From Maratus speciosus (taxonomy: Eukaryota > Arthropoda > Arachnida > Araneae > Salticidae): a stretch of DNA of 64,000 nt. Shown in pieces: positions 43,646 through 54,784 of the stretch. The stretch is from the NCBI GenBank assembly GCA_963932465.1, contig OZ010794.1, positions 214,471,748-214,535,747 of the forward strand. Reading direction: 5' to 3'. Position numbers and translations under genes: made by a program. The notes beneath the pieces are model-generated. The model was not told the origin of the DNA. It made no database searches and saw only the letters and a program-made list of their open reading frames with translations. Position 1 is the first letter of the stretch; each line of letters opens with the position of its first letter.

Positions 43646-43717
43646 TGCCCAGGCTGGGAATCGAACCCAGATCCTTGGCTTACAAGGCCAATGTTTTTCC
43701 GTTTAAGCTAACTGGGC
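43646..43717 (-). tRNA. tRNA-Thr(UGU)-like, array copy 1
   Basis: The T arm CTGGG/CCCAG, anticodon stem TTGGC/GCCAA and loop CTTGTAA (anticodon TGT) are intact. The A box TAGCTTAAACGG and B box GGTTCGATTCC are present. The acceptor GCCCAGT/CCTGGGC pairs at six of seven positions. The D stem GCTT/AAAC is weak. It could be a transcribed tRNA-like RNA or a pseudogene. Confidence 0.6.
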
Positions 43718-43919
43718 CGACAACCAGCCAGCATATTTCGCTCAGATAACCTTATTGGTAGAACATCTGGTCTGTCATGTGGACAGCTCAACAGAATAAA
43801 CCGCAGGTAAAGGAATTCCATATAAACGATGGATACGTAGATGAACTGTTATTTTAAAACAATCAAACTGATTGTTAAAGTTATCATACGAATTGAATAT
43901 TTCCAACTGAGCGAAAAAA

Positions 43920-43991
43920 TGCCCAGGCTGGGAATCGAACCCAGATCCTTGGCTTACAAGACCAATGTTTTTCAGTTTAAGCTAACTGGGC
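43920..43991 (-). tRNA. tRNA-Thr(UGU)-like, array copy 2
   Basis: Same sequence as copy 1 except for a changed base in the anticodon stem (TTGGT in place of TTGGC, giving a G-T pair) and one in the D loop. Confidence 0.55.
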
Positions 43992-44350
43992 CGACAACCA
44001 GCCAGCATATTTCGCTCAGATAACATTATTGGTAGAACATCTGGTCTGTCATGTGGACAGCTCAACAGAATAAACCGCAGGTAAAGGAATTCCATATAAA
44101 CGATGGATACGTAGATGAACTGTTATTTTAACACAATCAAACTGATTGTTAAAGTTATCATACGAATTGAATATTTCCAACTGAGCGAAAAAACAATCAG
44201 TTTGATTGTGTTAAAATAACAGTTCATCTACGTATCCATCGTTTATATGGAATTCCTTTACCTGCGGTTTATTCTGTTGAGCTGTCCACATGACAGACCA
44301 GATGTTCTACCAATAAGGTTATCTGAGCGAAATATGCTGGCTGGTTGTCG

Positions 44351-44422
44351 GCCCAGTTAGCTTAAACGGAAAAGCATTGTCCTTGTAAGCCAAGGATCTG
44401 GGTTCGATTCCCAGCCTGGGCA
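44351..44422 (+). tRNA. tRNA-Thr(UGU)-like, array copy 3
   Basis: The anticodon stem reads TTGTC instead of TTGGC, breaking one pair, so this copy is the least tRNA-like. Promoter boxes are intact. Confidence 0.5.
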
Positions 44423-44624
44423 TTTTTTCGCTCAGTTGGAAATATTCAATTCGTATGATAACTTTAACAATCAGTTTGATTGTGTTAAAATAACAGTTCA
44501 TCTACGTATCCATCGTTTATATGGAATTCCTTTACCTGCGGTTTATTCTGTTGAGCTGTCCACATGACAGACCAGATGTTCTACCAATAAGGTTATCTGA
44601 GCGAATTATGCTGGCTGGTTGTCG

Positions 44625-44696
44625 GCCCAGTTACCTTAAACGGAAAAGCATTGGCCTTGTAAGCCAAGGATCTGGGTTCGATTCCCAGCCTGGGCA
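44625..44696 (+). tRNA. tRNA-Thr(UGU)-like, array copy 4
   Basis: Intact anticodon and T arms. The A box has TTACCTTAAACGG in place of TTAGCTTAAACGG, removing the conserved G and probably weakening the promoter. Confidence 0.55.
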
Positions 44697-44898
44697 TTTT
44701 TTCGCTCAGTTGGAAATATTCAATTCGTATGATAACTTTAACAATCAGTTTGATTGTGTTAAAATAACAGTTCATCTACGTATCCATCGTTTATATGGAA
44801 TTCCTTTACCTGCGGTTTATTCTGTTGAGCTGTCCACATGACAGACCAGATGTTCTACCAATAAGGTTATCTGAGCGAAATATGCTGGCTGGTTGTCG

Positions 44899-44970
44899 GC
44901 CCAGTTAGCTTAAACGGAAAAACATTGGCCTTGTAAGCCAAGGATCTGGGTTCGATTCCCAGCCTGGGCA
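44899..44970 (+). tRNA. tRNA-Thr(UGU)-like, array copy 5
   Basis: Identical to copy 1 over the tRNA body. It is followed by a TTTTTT run, a plausible RNA polymerase III terminator, as are the other plus-strand copies. Confidence 0.6.
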
Positions 44971-45109
44971 TTTTTTCGCTCAGTTGGAAATATTCAATTC
45001 GTATGATAACTTTAACAATCAGTTTGATTGTGTTTAAATAAGAGTCCATTTAAGGCACATTAGTGCCGAAAGGGACAAAAGCTTATAGCAAAATGAACGG
45101 CTTGTAGTC

Positions 45110-45965
45110 CAATCGATCACACTTCAATACTCATAATCCTCCCATATCCATTAATCTCTGCATAAAATTGCCCAGAAGAAATATTTATTTGATTTTTATG
45201 TTAGAATCTAATAAAACCTAATAACAAAATTTACTTTTTGGTAAAACTAATTTAAACTTTATTCAATTGATTTCTGAAACTTTACTGACAAGTAAAGGTT
45301 ACTGAATCTAGTGAAATCTAGGTTGGCAGTTTTTTTTTTTTTTTTTTTTTTAATTTCTAATAGACCTTTTTCTTAATTTAGTGACAGATATTTCGTAATT
45401 GCACATATTAAAATTTCTTTTATCAATATTCCCGGTAAGATTTCGAGATGTCTGACTAAAAAAGAGGTGAAACCGGAAATCCTAAACGAAACGTTAAGTG
45501 AATTTAAAATGCTCTTTTAATAAAACCACGAGATATGTTGGCGGTAAAAATATGAGAAAGTTTTTTGTTACGTATAAAGTTACAAATTTAAATAGAATTA
45601 ATTTATTTATACACAATATTTATCTTGTGATTTGCCATTTATCACCAAAACGTTAGTTTGTTGTAAAGGATGATCTTATTGCGTTATTTTATGTTAAAAC
45701 AAAAGATCCACAATTTTCGTGTCATTAAAGTTTAAACTAGTTAACTTTTTGTTCAATTGTTCCTTAACGGAAAGTTATTTAAATGTAACACTAAATCTCA
45801 TTTAAATGCTTATAATGACAGGTATCCTACACTTTTATACTCACAAATTATTGTATCATATTCATAATTTCCTTCATAAAATTGACTGACAAGAATGATT
45901 TCATTCTGGTGTAATAATCTAAATAAATCTGACAACAAACTTTACTTATAGCTAAGATTGATTTA
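45110..45965. repeat. Diverged repeat R3, last copy
   Basis: CAATCGATCACACTTCAATA, TTATTTTATGTTAAAACAAA, AAATGTAACACTAAATCTCA and AAAATTGACTGACAAGAATG align with earlier R3 copies. Confidence 0.4.
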
Positions 45966-46636
45966 TAACAAATTTAATTTATTTAAGGCATTTACTGATG
46001 GGAAAATTCAATCGAGAATAACCGTTTAGTTGGAAATGATCATCGATATTCATGTACGTGGTGGAATACTGTACAAGTATACGGTATTTTTAATAGTATT
46101 TTAACCCATTTATGACGGGAAGCGAGAATTCTGGTTTTCATTCAAAAAACCCCATTGACTAAGGGCGTGGCTACAAAAAATGCATATATATCACGTTTTC
46201 CATATTTTTTTAGTTTGTAACACATTTTATATTAAATTCGTACATTGAAAGATATTTACCGGTGCTTGGGAAACCTATCTAGAACACCAATTTACAAAAG
46301 ACTTTCTGAACAGGTAAGAGCTTCCTCTGTTTTAAAATTCAGATTCGATAAGAATTGCCAGTCGGCATTGCGTTAACATTATACAGGCAGCAAATATTTT
46401 TGTCAAATCTGTCGGTTTTTTTATTAACACATTCTAGGCGGGCAATTTTTCGAAAATGAGCACTACATTTACGTTCACAAATGCCACTGTAAATTAAAAC
46501 CTGCTCTCAACCAATAAGAAGCAAGAATGCTTGGATTACAGCTTCTTTTTTCGTCCGTACAAAATTTCCGGTACTAGTAACAATTTTTGTCCCCAACCCA
46601 CAAAAACGTACTTGTACGTGTCCCGCATACAATGTG
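45966..46636. other. Spacer with a solo TTAA-element end
   Basis: TTAACCCATTTATGACGGGA at about 46101 followed by AGCGAGAATTC resembles the A-family left end; no right end was found. A 63-codon minus-strand frame at 46507-46698 is unassigned. Confidence 0.35.
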
Positions 46637-46842
46637 CTAACCCCTTGAGGGGCAAGCAAAAATTTCTCTAAATTTTGAATTCTCACCGGAATAATCAAAA
46701 AATTTTATTTTTAATAAAGGAAAAACAATTTTTCAACTACTTCCCTCCGAAGTTAAAAACATAAAATTTGGTGATTTTCTGGCAAGAATCTTGTTTAAAT
46801 TAAGTGGGATATATTTTATCCCACCGCCCCTCAAGGGGTTGA
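46637..46842. mobile_element. TTAA MITE, F-family
   Basis: Flanks CTAA (46637-46640) and TTGA (46839-46842) are one-base variants of TTAA. Termini CCCCTTGAGGGGCAAG and CCGCCCCTCAAGGGG are inverted. The palindrome GGGATATATTTTATCCC lies beside the right end. Confidence 0.75.
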
Positions 46843-47385
46843 GTAATTTCGAGTTACTATTAAATAAAAACACTGCTTTGGAAGTATATGTGTCTGGTTT
46901 CTACAGTTTAAAAATTGTAATAACCAAATACAACAATTGAAACTTTCTAAGGAGAATTTAGAATTTTTTAACGATAGCATTGGAAATTACTCCCATATGT
47001 CTCAAGCGACCTGTAATAATTTTTTTATAAATACGGCACAAATTATATTAAATAACGCTTACTATATTTATTTGTGGAAGAACACTTTCAAAAATCCACA
47101 GCCAACCGTCCAACCATACAACCCTTTTTTATAGATAATTGTTACTTGATCATAATTTGAAGTGTTATCATTATTCAGAATACGGATAAATTACGGTTAT
47201 GTAACGCTTGAATGATTCCTTACTTTGGTGCCGATGTTTAATAGGCTAATCATTTTCTGTTAACACTGTTTGCGAAAACAAAAGCAGATTTTTTTTAACA
47301 TTTTCAATCACACTTGTTTATTTACTTACTTGTTTTTAAACTGTAGAAACCAGACACATATACTTCAAAAGCAGTATTTTTATTT

Positions 47386-47523
47386 GGCACAGATGTCATA
47401 TTCGCCCAATGTCACATCAAGCAATATAACGACACTTTGGCGCCAGTTAAGTACCCGTTGCGTATATGACATAGGCGTCAGAAAAAAATCGCGCCAATAT
47501 GGGGCGAATATGACATCTGTGCC
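47386..47523. mobile_element. Short MITE with GGCACAGATGTCATATTCGC ends
   Basis: The 22-bp inverted ends start GGCACAGATGTCATATTCGC and close GCGAATATGACATCTGTGCC. TTTTATTT flanks both sides (47378-47385 and 47524-47531), a perfect 8-bp duplication. Its ends do not match the other families here. The superfamily is uncertain (8-bp duplications fit hAT or Merlin). Confidence 0.85.
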
Positions 47524-47971
47524 TTTTATTTAATTGTAAAATCCAATATTATACATTGCAGGAATATGAAATTTGAAAGCTTGAAATTGAATTAAAATTT
47601 GAAATTATGAAATATGTATCGAAATATTCAATCGTAAGAAATCGTGCAAACATTTCAATTAAAATTTATTCTAAATATTTGTCGAAAATTTTAGGTAATA
47701 TTTCTATGTCAAAAAGATCCATAGCGTATAAAATTCTATTTTAATTTCATTATTTTACAATATGTTAAATTAAGTAGGGTGTGCATACCCTGTTATGACT
47801 ATAACACATGATATTTCCCACAGTTTGTATTTTAGCAAACTTTTAACTATATCTTACAGTTTTTGGAATTGTGCTCTTATACTTGTTGTTGGAAACCTAA
47901 TGCTTATATTTAAAAATATCTTCCTCTTATAAAGTCAATAATTATTTAAATCCTTGAGGATTAATTTCAGA

Positions 47972-48158
47972 CAGTGTTTCCAATAGGCTAATTTTTTAAA
48001 AATCAGATTTCTTGTTTGGCACCTTTTTTTTAAATGGCATAATTATCTTATTTAATGACATTTTAATGAAGACGAAAACAAAGGAAATTTTACAACTTGA
48101 AAAAAATTGGTGCTACCGAGGATATCTGAATTTTAAAAAAGTAGTCCATGTTTGCAGG
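47972..48158. mobile_element. hAT-like MITE, CAGTGTTGCC family (decayed)
   Basis: The left end CAGTGTTTCCAATAGGCTAA is clear; the right end GTAGTCCATGTTTGCAGG is decayed. The core TTTGGCACCTTTTTTTTAAA, ATTATCTTATTTAATGACA and AATTGGTGCTACC matches sister copies. Confidence 0.6.
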
Positions 48159-48159
48159 A

Positions 48160-49110
48160 TAAGTATATAATTTGCACAGCTTAGTTTAAATTTCACACTA
48201 CCAAGTGGCCTTGGCATTGTTAAAATTTTGTTTTTCAATGTAAAATAAAGAATTTAAATATGTCCAACACAATTGTTCGAAAATTCTGGTGACACTGAAT
48301 AATTTCAATATAATATCAACATAATTTCTTTGCATCTGCAAAGGTTAAATATATCCGTAATTCCAGATACAGTCAGAGAAAACCACACTTTCAGACAGTT
48401 AATTTTATCTATGACAGCAGAAAGAGGAAAATGTAGGAAGAGTTACTAACTAATAAACGGTCAAGTACGAGTGTTACTGGCGCACAGAAGGTTCCGTACA
48501 ATAATATACGGATTTGTAAACGCTGAGTTGCTGAAAGGATACTAAGACTTTGAAAAAACTATAGAACGTAGGATAGGGTATAGCTGTATAGAAAAAAAAA
48601 GTATAAATGGATATAAAATGGAAGTTCAAAGAGATATGGAAACTAAATAATAACATATACAGCTATTCTGCATAACTCTTTTTTTAATCTCATCCTCATC
48701 TGTTTACATTGAACTTAATTCGGTGCTGCCAATAAAAGTAATGCATATTTAAATTTCATTTGGCATTTCATAAGCCTAAATTCAGCGTAGTAATAATGTT
48801 TTCTTTTTAAACTGTACTTAAAGTAAAACCCTTGTTCAAAATTTAAACTAACTACTGTGCTAAGCGCGCTTCGAAAGGACGTCGCAAAGTTGCAACGCCG
48901 CTTTGGTCCGTGCCACGTTTTTCCATATAGGTTTTTAGTTAACCTTTTACGTCGCTGTAAGTGTATTGATAGAGTCACTCAATGCAAACTAGTCGCGAAT
49001 CCTATAGTATTTATGTGATTAATTCTCATTAATTTAGTCTGTTTTTTAACAATTTGGCGTTTATTACTTTTATACTGCTACTGGGCATTGCACTACACAA
49101 ATATATCCTT
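48160..49110. other. Spacer, no supported gene
   Basis: An 87-codon minus-strand frame (48715-48978) and a 60-codon one (48474-48656) show no domain. Nothing else is recognised. Confidence 0.35.
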
Positions 49111-49114
49111 AAAA

Positions 49115-49840
49115 TTTGTTATCTACGCTTTAAAAGCCGATCGAGCTTAGAGTACGCCATCCCTGTCATTATGTATGTCCAGACTGTCCCTGTTTTTAAT
49201 GGTTAATATCTCGGCTAATTAGCGACAATTTTTCCGAAATTCATGATCAACAATTCTTTTGTACTTTTACTACGATAGGTACCTCCAACGCTACTCAACA
49301 CTTTTATTGAATGCCTGTAAATCGAAATTTGTGTGCAACGGAAAATACGATTTTCTCAAAAACTATGTGACCTAGGGTAATCGCTATAATTTTCCTGCAA
49401 GATTTAAATTAACGTCTACTACCTCTAAATTTTTCCTAAGTTTAGTTTCAGTAGATTCGGAATTAGATGTGGGGGGGGGGGCATATTTTTGCACTACATG
49501 TTCGACCATTACTTTGAAAATACAATACCTAAAATTAAATGAAATATATTTTTGAGTTCAGCGTTACAAAATCTTTCACACGAGACCCCACACGATATAC
49601 AAATAAAAGGTTTTTTTTTTCAAGTAACTTAATTAGCCCCTCTACATTTTTCCTAAATATATTTATGGATATTTTTTAATCTGTAAATATGTGAGTCGAT
49701 AGTCTTTATTACTTCCCCCAATTTTAACTTTCCACGTTCCATAGTTTACGAGTAAAAGGGCTGTGACAGACGGACAGACAGACACAAGAGTGATCTTATA
49801 ATGGTTCTGTTTTTAATTTTAAGTACGGAACCCTAAAAAG
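49115..49840. repeat. Retroelement-like dispersed repeat with ACGGAACCCTAAAAA tail
   Basis: The right part reads GACAGACGGACAGACAGACA, then TGGTTCTGTTTTTAATTTTA and TACGGAACCCTAAAAAGG. From memory, such a tail is widespread in insect genomes, often at 3' ends of retroelements. No reverse transcriptase is visible. A G run of 11 lies at about 49470. Confidence 0.4.
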
Positions 49841-51445
49841 GAAAAAAAAAATCACAAATTTTCAGTGACTATTAATAAACTATTGATTGAATTTAATATC
49901 TCCAGCTTTAAATAAAACTATCAACCAATTATTTTACTGTGCATTACATTATTTTAACATTTTTAATTCCTGAATGAATTCGCACCAAATAATATTTCTA
50001 TTGTTTAAAATATATAAAATTTCTTACTAAAATCATAAAGATGTAATTTTATCTGTTATTTAAAAAAATATGTCTAATATACACTTACGTAACTTCGCTT
50101 CTATTAAAATTATTGATGCACATAATACAATATTCTATCTTTTTATGTAATGATATAGGTATTAACTGTTAAATAAAATATTAATACGGTATTTTGAAAT
50201 ATTTAAAATTTTAATATTTCAATTTTATCTGCTCTAGTATATTAAAAATGCTTAATCTGAATAGCGTTAAATTTATTGCCACTAATATTACACATGATAA
50301 TCCTATTCCTCAAAGGAATTATTTATTATGAGACACTAGAGATTAAAAAAATGTATCACTTGTAACAAAATTTAATAGGTAATTCAATTATTCTGCTTTA
50401 CGAAAAAAGAAAATTATTTAACTATGCTCCAGGGAAGGTTTATTAGATTTAATATCCAAACAGATATTTAATTTAAAAATAAACATTTATGTTATAGGCG
50501 CTTAGTTCTTTAATTTGAGTTTTAATCTTTAGTTTTGAATCTGAAAATTAATTATATACAAACAAAGATGTTTTTAAATTGTTTATACATTCTGTTATGT
50601 ATATTTTAAACAGTGTTCATTAAATCTTTGATTACGAGCCATCTCCGTCGACTATTTTTATATTTACCTGTTCTACATTTTTTTTTTCTCTTTAAAATAT
50701 TCTTGTATAATTGTACGGCAGAGATAGTATTTCAAAATTAGGTTTGAATTACAGAGGTGCTAAGCTCCTACTAATCTTCCATAATACGTGGATGAATTTG
50801 ACTCAGTTTAACAACGGCTCGATCCCGAAAATTTATTTGATAAATATTTATTAATTTAATAACAGGTTTAACACTAGAACGTCCGGACATTTTACCTTAA
50901 TAAAAATATTTCTTAGCAGAATTTTTATTTAAAAGTACTTGTTATTTAAGCTATTGTCTGGAATCTCAAAATATTTAAACAAATAATTGAACAAATAATT
51001 GAACAATATTTGCATGTTTAATAGTACAACATTTAGTTTATTAAATTAAAGTGATTCCGAATATAAAATGAAATGAGTTTTAAATTAAATGAATGAAATA
51101 TTTGTAAGTTAAATAACATGAGTGTAATAGGAACAAGAGAATGTTGGGAGCTTATCGTCTTCGCTCGATAAATAAAAAAAAAAGACTTAAAATTGAATAC
51201 TTTATTTACAATTAAGTTTTAATTTAAGTTCATATTCTAAACATTCATAAACGTTGTGTTCTCATCGGGTATACAGCAGCGTATATAATTTTTTTATAAC
51301 TTTAGCACATAAGAATTGAGGAAAAAATGAGACTACAAAATTCTTTCTCTATATATTAAATACTTACTAATTTTTATGCCTCATTTTTCATTACATTTAA
51401 GCATGCATTATTAACTTATTTATTTTAGTCGTCTGTGATTTATAT
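49841..51445. other. Long AT-rich spacer
   Basis: No gene is supported. A possible D-family TTAA end (TTTAACACTAGAACGTCCGG) lies at 50869 without a clear partner. Confidence 0.35.
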
Positions 51446-51465
51446 TTGGCTAATTCCATGGGTTT

Positions 51466-51641
51466 TTGTAGTGCAAGTCACACAGCTGATAACCGCTATT
51501 CTTGTTGGCCACTGTTATTTTTCGAAAAGTTTGCTTTGCCTTATTCAATTAACGAGATACCTCCGATAAAATAAGTCACATTTTCCGTTCTAAAATACTG
51601 GTAGACAAAAATCGTAGCGTGTGACTTACATTACAAGTACT
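51466..51641. mobile_element. MITE with GTAGTGCAAGTCACAC ends
   Basis: The left TGTAGTGCAAGTCACAC and right GTGTGACTTACATTACAAG are inverted. The interior has GTTGGCCACTGTTATTTTTC, TTTGCCTTATTCAATTAACG and AAATACTGGTAGAC, the same core as the hAT-type MITEs. No target duplication was confirmed. Confidence 0.55.
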
Positions 51642-51864
51642 CATGTAACTAGCCATTTAATTTATTTTATGAAGAAATTTATTTTTAGAGTCGATAGTTA
51701 ATCATTTAAAAGGTGTCGAACCCGCACCAGCTGGAAGTTCTAGAGTTGAATGTGGAACATATTGAATTTCATTTTTTTTAAATAATTAGGAACGAAACAT
51801 GTTATTCGTGGGTTAAACTAACACACAAATTACGGAAGATAATAGGATCTTGGCTATTCTGGAA

Positions 51865-52054
51865 GAAGGTTTCTAGTGTGGCCTCCATTTTTATTCAGGA
51901 ATTTTGTGTTCATACCAGAATTAAAGAACAGTATTTTATGCTTTATTTAATGAGATAAATTTAACGATCACATAAAGTGAAAATTCTTCTTTCAAAATTT
52001 CCGGTGAGAATTTCAAATTTCGGATTTAAATTGGAGGTCAAACTCGCAACCCTG
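51865..52054. mobile_element. hAT-like MITE, CAGGGTTGC family, perfect 8-bp duplication
   Basis: TTCTGGAA flanks it at 51857-51864 and 52055-52062. The right end GACCTCCAATTTAAATCC (as complement) and the left GTGTGGCCTCCATTTTTATT are inverted; the outer right end is GCAACCCTG. The core has TCATACCAGAATTAAAG and TTTCCGGTGAGAATTTC. Confidence 0.8.
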
Positions 52055-52449
52055 TTCTGGAATTACTATAGTCCTGTGGGACGTGTATGTCATGAATTTA
52101 GTCAAATGGTTATGGGTTGACTTATTTCTACAAAGTGATTAATAAACGATTATGTAAATTTTAAGAGGGAGTGGCACATACTACAACAAACAATTACTTT
52201 TTAAAAATTGGTACGAATAATAATAATAATACAGTCGGACCTCGTTGTCCCGACACCCGGTTTTCACGTCAGTTTTTCAAAGTCCCGATTTTCTGTTTAA
52301 CGTAAATAAACTCCGCATTTTAAGTCGTTGAATAATTTTCAACTCCGTATATCCCGACGGGTTAGGAAAATTGTCCATTTTTTAATCAATCTTATAAGTA
52401 CGGCAACCTGGAATTTCTTTCTAAAATAAGTTAAATATCACCACAGAGA

Positions 52450-52544
52450 AAAAAAGTTAAATAAATAAATTATTTCTAATAAAAATTCTGGTGTAAAATA
52501 TTTTTATAACACTTGAGTAAAATTTCCGGCGGTTCTAGTGTTAA
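52450..52544. mobile_element. Partial TTAA MITE, D-family right end
   Basis: AAATTCTGGTGTAAAATATT then AATTTCCGGCGGTTCTAGTG and TTAA match the right third of 52881-53088. The left part is absent or unrecognisable. Confidence 0.45.
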
Positions 52545-52599
52545 GCTACATATAGACATATCAGTCTACTCGCGGTCTTTTTGTTCTGGTCAGGCGCGA

Positions 52600-52743
52600 T
52601 TTCTTGTGGTTAACAGCGTTTTTCAACCGACTAAAACAAAAGCATTGTACTGCATTGAAACGATCAGAAATTATCTAACATCTATTTATAAAACGACGAA
52701 TATTGGTTACAATTCATTGTATAATATTGAAAAAAAATTGTAG
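52600..52743 (+). pseudogene. Possible pogo-like transposase C-terminal fragment
   Basis: The frame ending at 52743 contains TKALYCIETIRNYLTSIYK, then a short LYNIEKKL tail. This resembles the ALxALxTLRRYL...IE pattern near the C-terminus of pogo/Tigger transposases. It sits inside an element with pogo-type ends, which supports the idea. No catalytic residues are present. The similarity is short and rests on memory. Confidence 0.3.
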
Positions 52744-52793
52744 GAAGCACATCTAGGGAAAAGCAAACTATAATTTATTAATGTTTCAAGTAG

Positions 52794-52828
<35 letters not shown>

Positions 52829-52880
52829 ATCATAAATCTAATTTTTATTCTTTTCAATTTTGTTTTTGTGTTTATTTTGT

Positions 52881-53088
52881 TTAACCTTCCGTCTACCAGA
52901 CGGGTCCATTGGACCCGACATGTACATTCAAAATATTTATTCAAACCAGAAATTTCTTCAAAACAAACTAAATGTATAAATCAGACAATAATAAGTTAAA
53001 TAAACAAATTAAATAGTTTTAAGTAAAAATTCTTGTGTAGAATGTTTTTATAAAACTTGAGTAAAATTTCCGGTAGTTCTAGGGTTAA
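52881..53088. mobile_element. TTAA MITE, D-family
   Basis: TTAA at 52881-52884 and 53085-53088. It begins CCTTCCGTCTACCAGACGGG, then GTCCATTGGACCCG, and ends TTTCCGGTAGTTCTAGGG. It is the reverse complement arrangement of 7848-8060. Confidence 0.8.
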
Positions 53089-53269
53089 TAATAATGTTTT
53101 ATTGCTTAAAACTGCAAAGACAGTTATGAAATTAAAATTATCTTAAATTATTTAAAAGTACAGTTTTTTGTAAACATATTTTTCTCCAATTCCGGTTACC
53201 GCGACACGGTTCGACTGTATTATTATTATTATTTTATTCGACATATATGTCCAGACACATTGTCGAAGG

Positions 53270-53482
53270 GAGTATCTGTTGAGGGGCGGTGAGATATATT
53301 ATATCCCACTACGTACGATTAATGAAGCTTTGCTCAGAAAAAATTATTACATTCAAATTTTATAACTTTGGTGGAAAAAAGTCGCAAAATTACTTTTCCT
53401 TATTTTGCAATAAAATTTTTTGAAGATTCCGGTGTCCACTCGACATTACAGTAACACAATTTCTTGCCCCTGAAAGGGTTAA
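53270..53482. mobile_element. TTAA MITE, F-family
   Basis: The left end TCTGTTGAGGGGCGGTGAG is decayed; the right end TTGCCCCTGAAAGGG is followed by TTAA at 53479-53482. The interior has TTTGGTGGAAAAAAGTCG and TTCCGGTGTCCACTCG. Confidence 0.65.
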
Positions 53483-54389
53483 CCGGTTTGAATTATGTCT
53501 AGTGAGTGAATAAATAAAGATTTGAAAAACTTTAGATATTAGTTGAGCATATTAAAAAACAATGTCTTTCAAAATTGGTACGGATTAGAAAAAAACAATC
53601 GTCCAACAGTACATATATGTCGCAAACAGCAGTCAGAGAGTTAACAGATTGAATTATTTCTATAGTGTGATTAATCAAATATAGTAAAAAAGTAGTAGGA
53701 CGTTGTAGGGCACACTACAATAAATATTTTCGTACATTAATCTAGATTCAGAATTCATTTATTTAGCAAAAAATACAAAGTATTTCACACAGATAAAAAT
53801 TCGGATTTTGCTCATAACATGAGAATAATTAAGATATTTTTTATTAATTTGAAACAGAGTAACCTTTTTCAATATAAAATGCAAGGATATCACGACGAAG
53901 TAGTTGCCATTCTTATCAAAAAGCGCTGATCTTGATGATGAATATTTGGAAATGTTATTGGCAGTTTATACTCGGGGTGCACAGCCATTGACCTGCGGAT
54001 CACCAAGATACCACTATTTTTATACAGATTAATTTTCTTTAATATATGACAGTAACTCAGCTATTAAATATGTCAAACATTACGTTTCAAATATTATGGT
54101 GGCAAAAAGGTTATGCAGCTCTAGTTTATTTGGTTTCTCTTATCGAAATGCTGTACACCAAGGTTCTCTAACCTGGCACACCAGAGTTACCAGCAATGTT
54201 TAAAAACACCTGAAATTTCTATAATATCCAAATATATCTCATTAAACAACTAAAGATTTCTCTAAGAAATTAATACGCCATGTTGTATATGTATAACCCT
54301 CCTGTACACTTCCAATACTTTCATGATTTTATTAAATTTAAAATACAGATACAGAAAGTAACAAAGAAAACAGAAATTAATCTTCAATG
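53483..54389. other. Spacer with possible decayed MITEs
   Basis: Near 54030 and 54100, ATACCACTATTTTTATACAG and AATATTATGGTGGCAAAAAG form a weak core-like pair. Ends could not be placed. No gene is supported. Confidence 0.3.
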
Positions 54390-54568
54390 TACCGTAATTT
54401 CCGGTCTATAGCCCGCATATGAAACAATTCTGTTTGGACCCAGAAATTTTATTCAGTATTTGAAGACCAATATTTACAGTGATTTAAAAAGTTACATTTT
54501 ATTTTTAAAAATTTCTGGGTCGAAACACGATTGTTTGATCCGCGGGCTATACACCCGAAATTACGGTA
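54390..54568. mobile_element. TA-flanked MITE with TACCGTAATTTCCGG ends
   Basis: The left TACCGTAATTTCCGGTCTAT with AGCCCGC, and the right GCGGGCTATACACCCGAAAT TACGGTA, are inverted repeats of about 27 bp. TA lies at both tips, fitting a Tc1/mariner-type MITE. Inside, GACCCAGAAATTTTATTC faces AAATTTCTGGGTC. Confidence 0.8.
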
Positions 54569-54784
54569 CACAAAAGACAGCTGTTTAAAACTTTACAAAA
54601 TCTGATCTGTATTGCTTGCTCCTTCTTTCCTACTCTCATTATATTATACATAGTTCATTGCTGCAGTGTTTTTAATCTTGCTCTGAAGACTGATTGTTAG
54701 AAAGTTTGAAACAACTGTCTGCTGTATACATTAAAAAATTATACACTATTGCGTATTTCTACGAAGTTTTCAATTTGTATACAG

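Larger units (their letters stand above)
43613..45040. repeat. Palindromic array of 274-bp tRNA-Thr-like units
   Basis: Five tRNA-like copies lie exactly 274 bp apart within each orientation: two on the minus strand, then three on the plus strand. The two halves form an inverted repeat of about 536 bp per arm (43614-44149 and 44193-44728) around a 43-bp loop. Between tRNAs each unit carries CAGTTTGATTGTGTTAAAAT, CATCTACGTATCCATCG, ATTCCTTTACCTGCGG and CTGTCCACATGACAGACCAG. Units are nearly identical, so the array is recent. Flanks AGTTCATTTAA and AGTCCATTTAA may be a target duplication, but part of this also resembles unit sequence. Confidence 0.85.
52232..53217 (+). mobile_element. Pogo/Tigger-like element, interrupted
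   Basis: Ends CAGTCGGACCTCGTTGTCCC and GCGACACGGTTCGACTG are inverted and flanked by TA (52230-52231 and 53218-53219). This CAGTCGGACCTCGTT-type end is characteristic of pogo-group Tc1/mariner elements. The interior is disrupted by TTAA elements and an A run of about 32. Confidence 0.65.

Noticed and set aside
43646..44970. Calling the five tRNA-Thr-like copies functional genes outright
   Set aside because: The D stem is weak, one acceptor pair is mismatched and several copies have further changes, so only tRNA-like status is supported.
43613..45040. CRISPR-like array
   Set aside because: The repeat unit is 274 bp with no short spacers, contains tRNA-like sequence and is inverted half way; the context is eukaryotic.
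43841..45049. Repeated 60-106 codon frames in the tRNA array (MNCYF...MPRLGIEPRSLAYK)
   Set aside because: They are translations of the tRNA-like units and spacers. The repeated protein comes from the 274-bp DNA repeat, and the LGIEPRSLAYK part is a read-through of the tRNA T arm.
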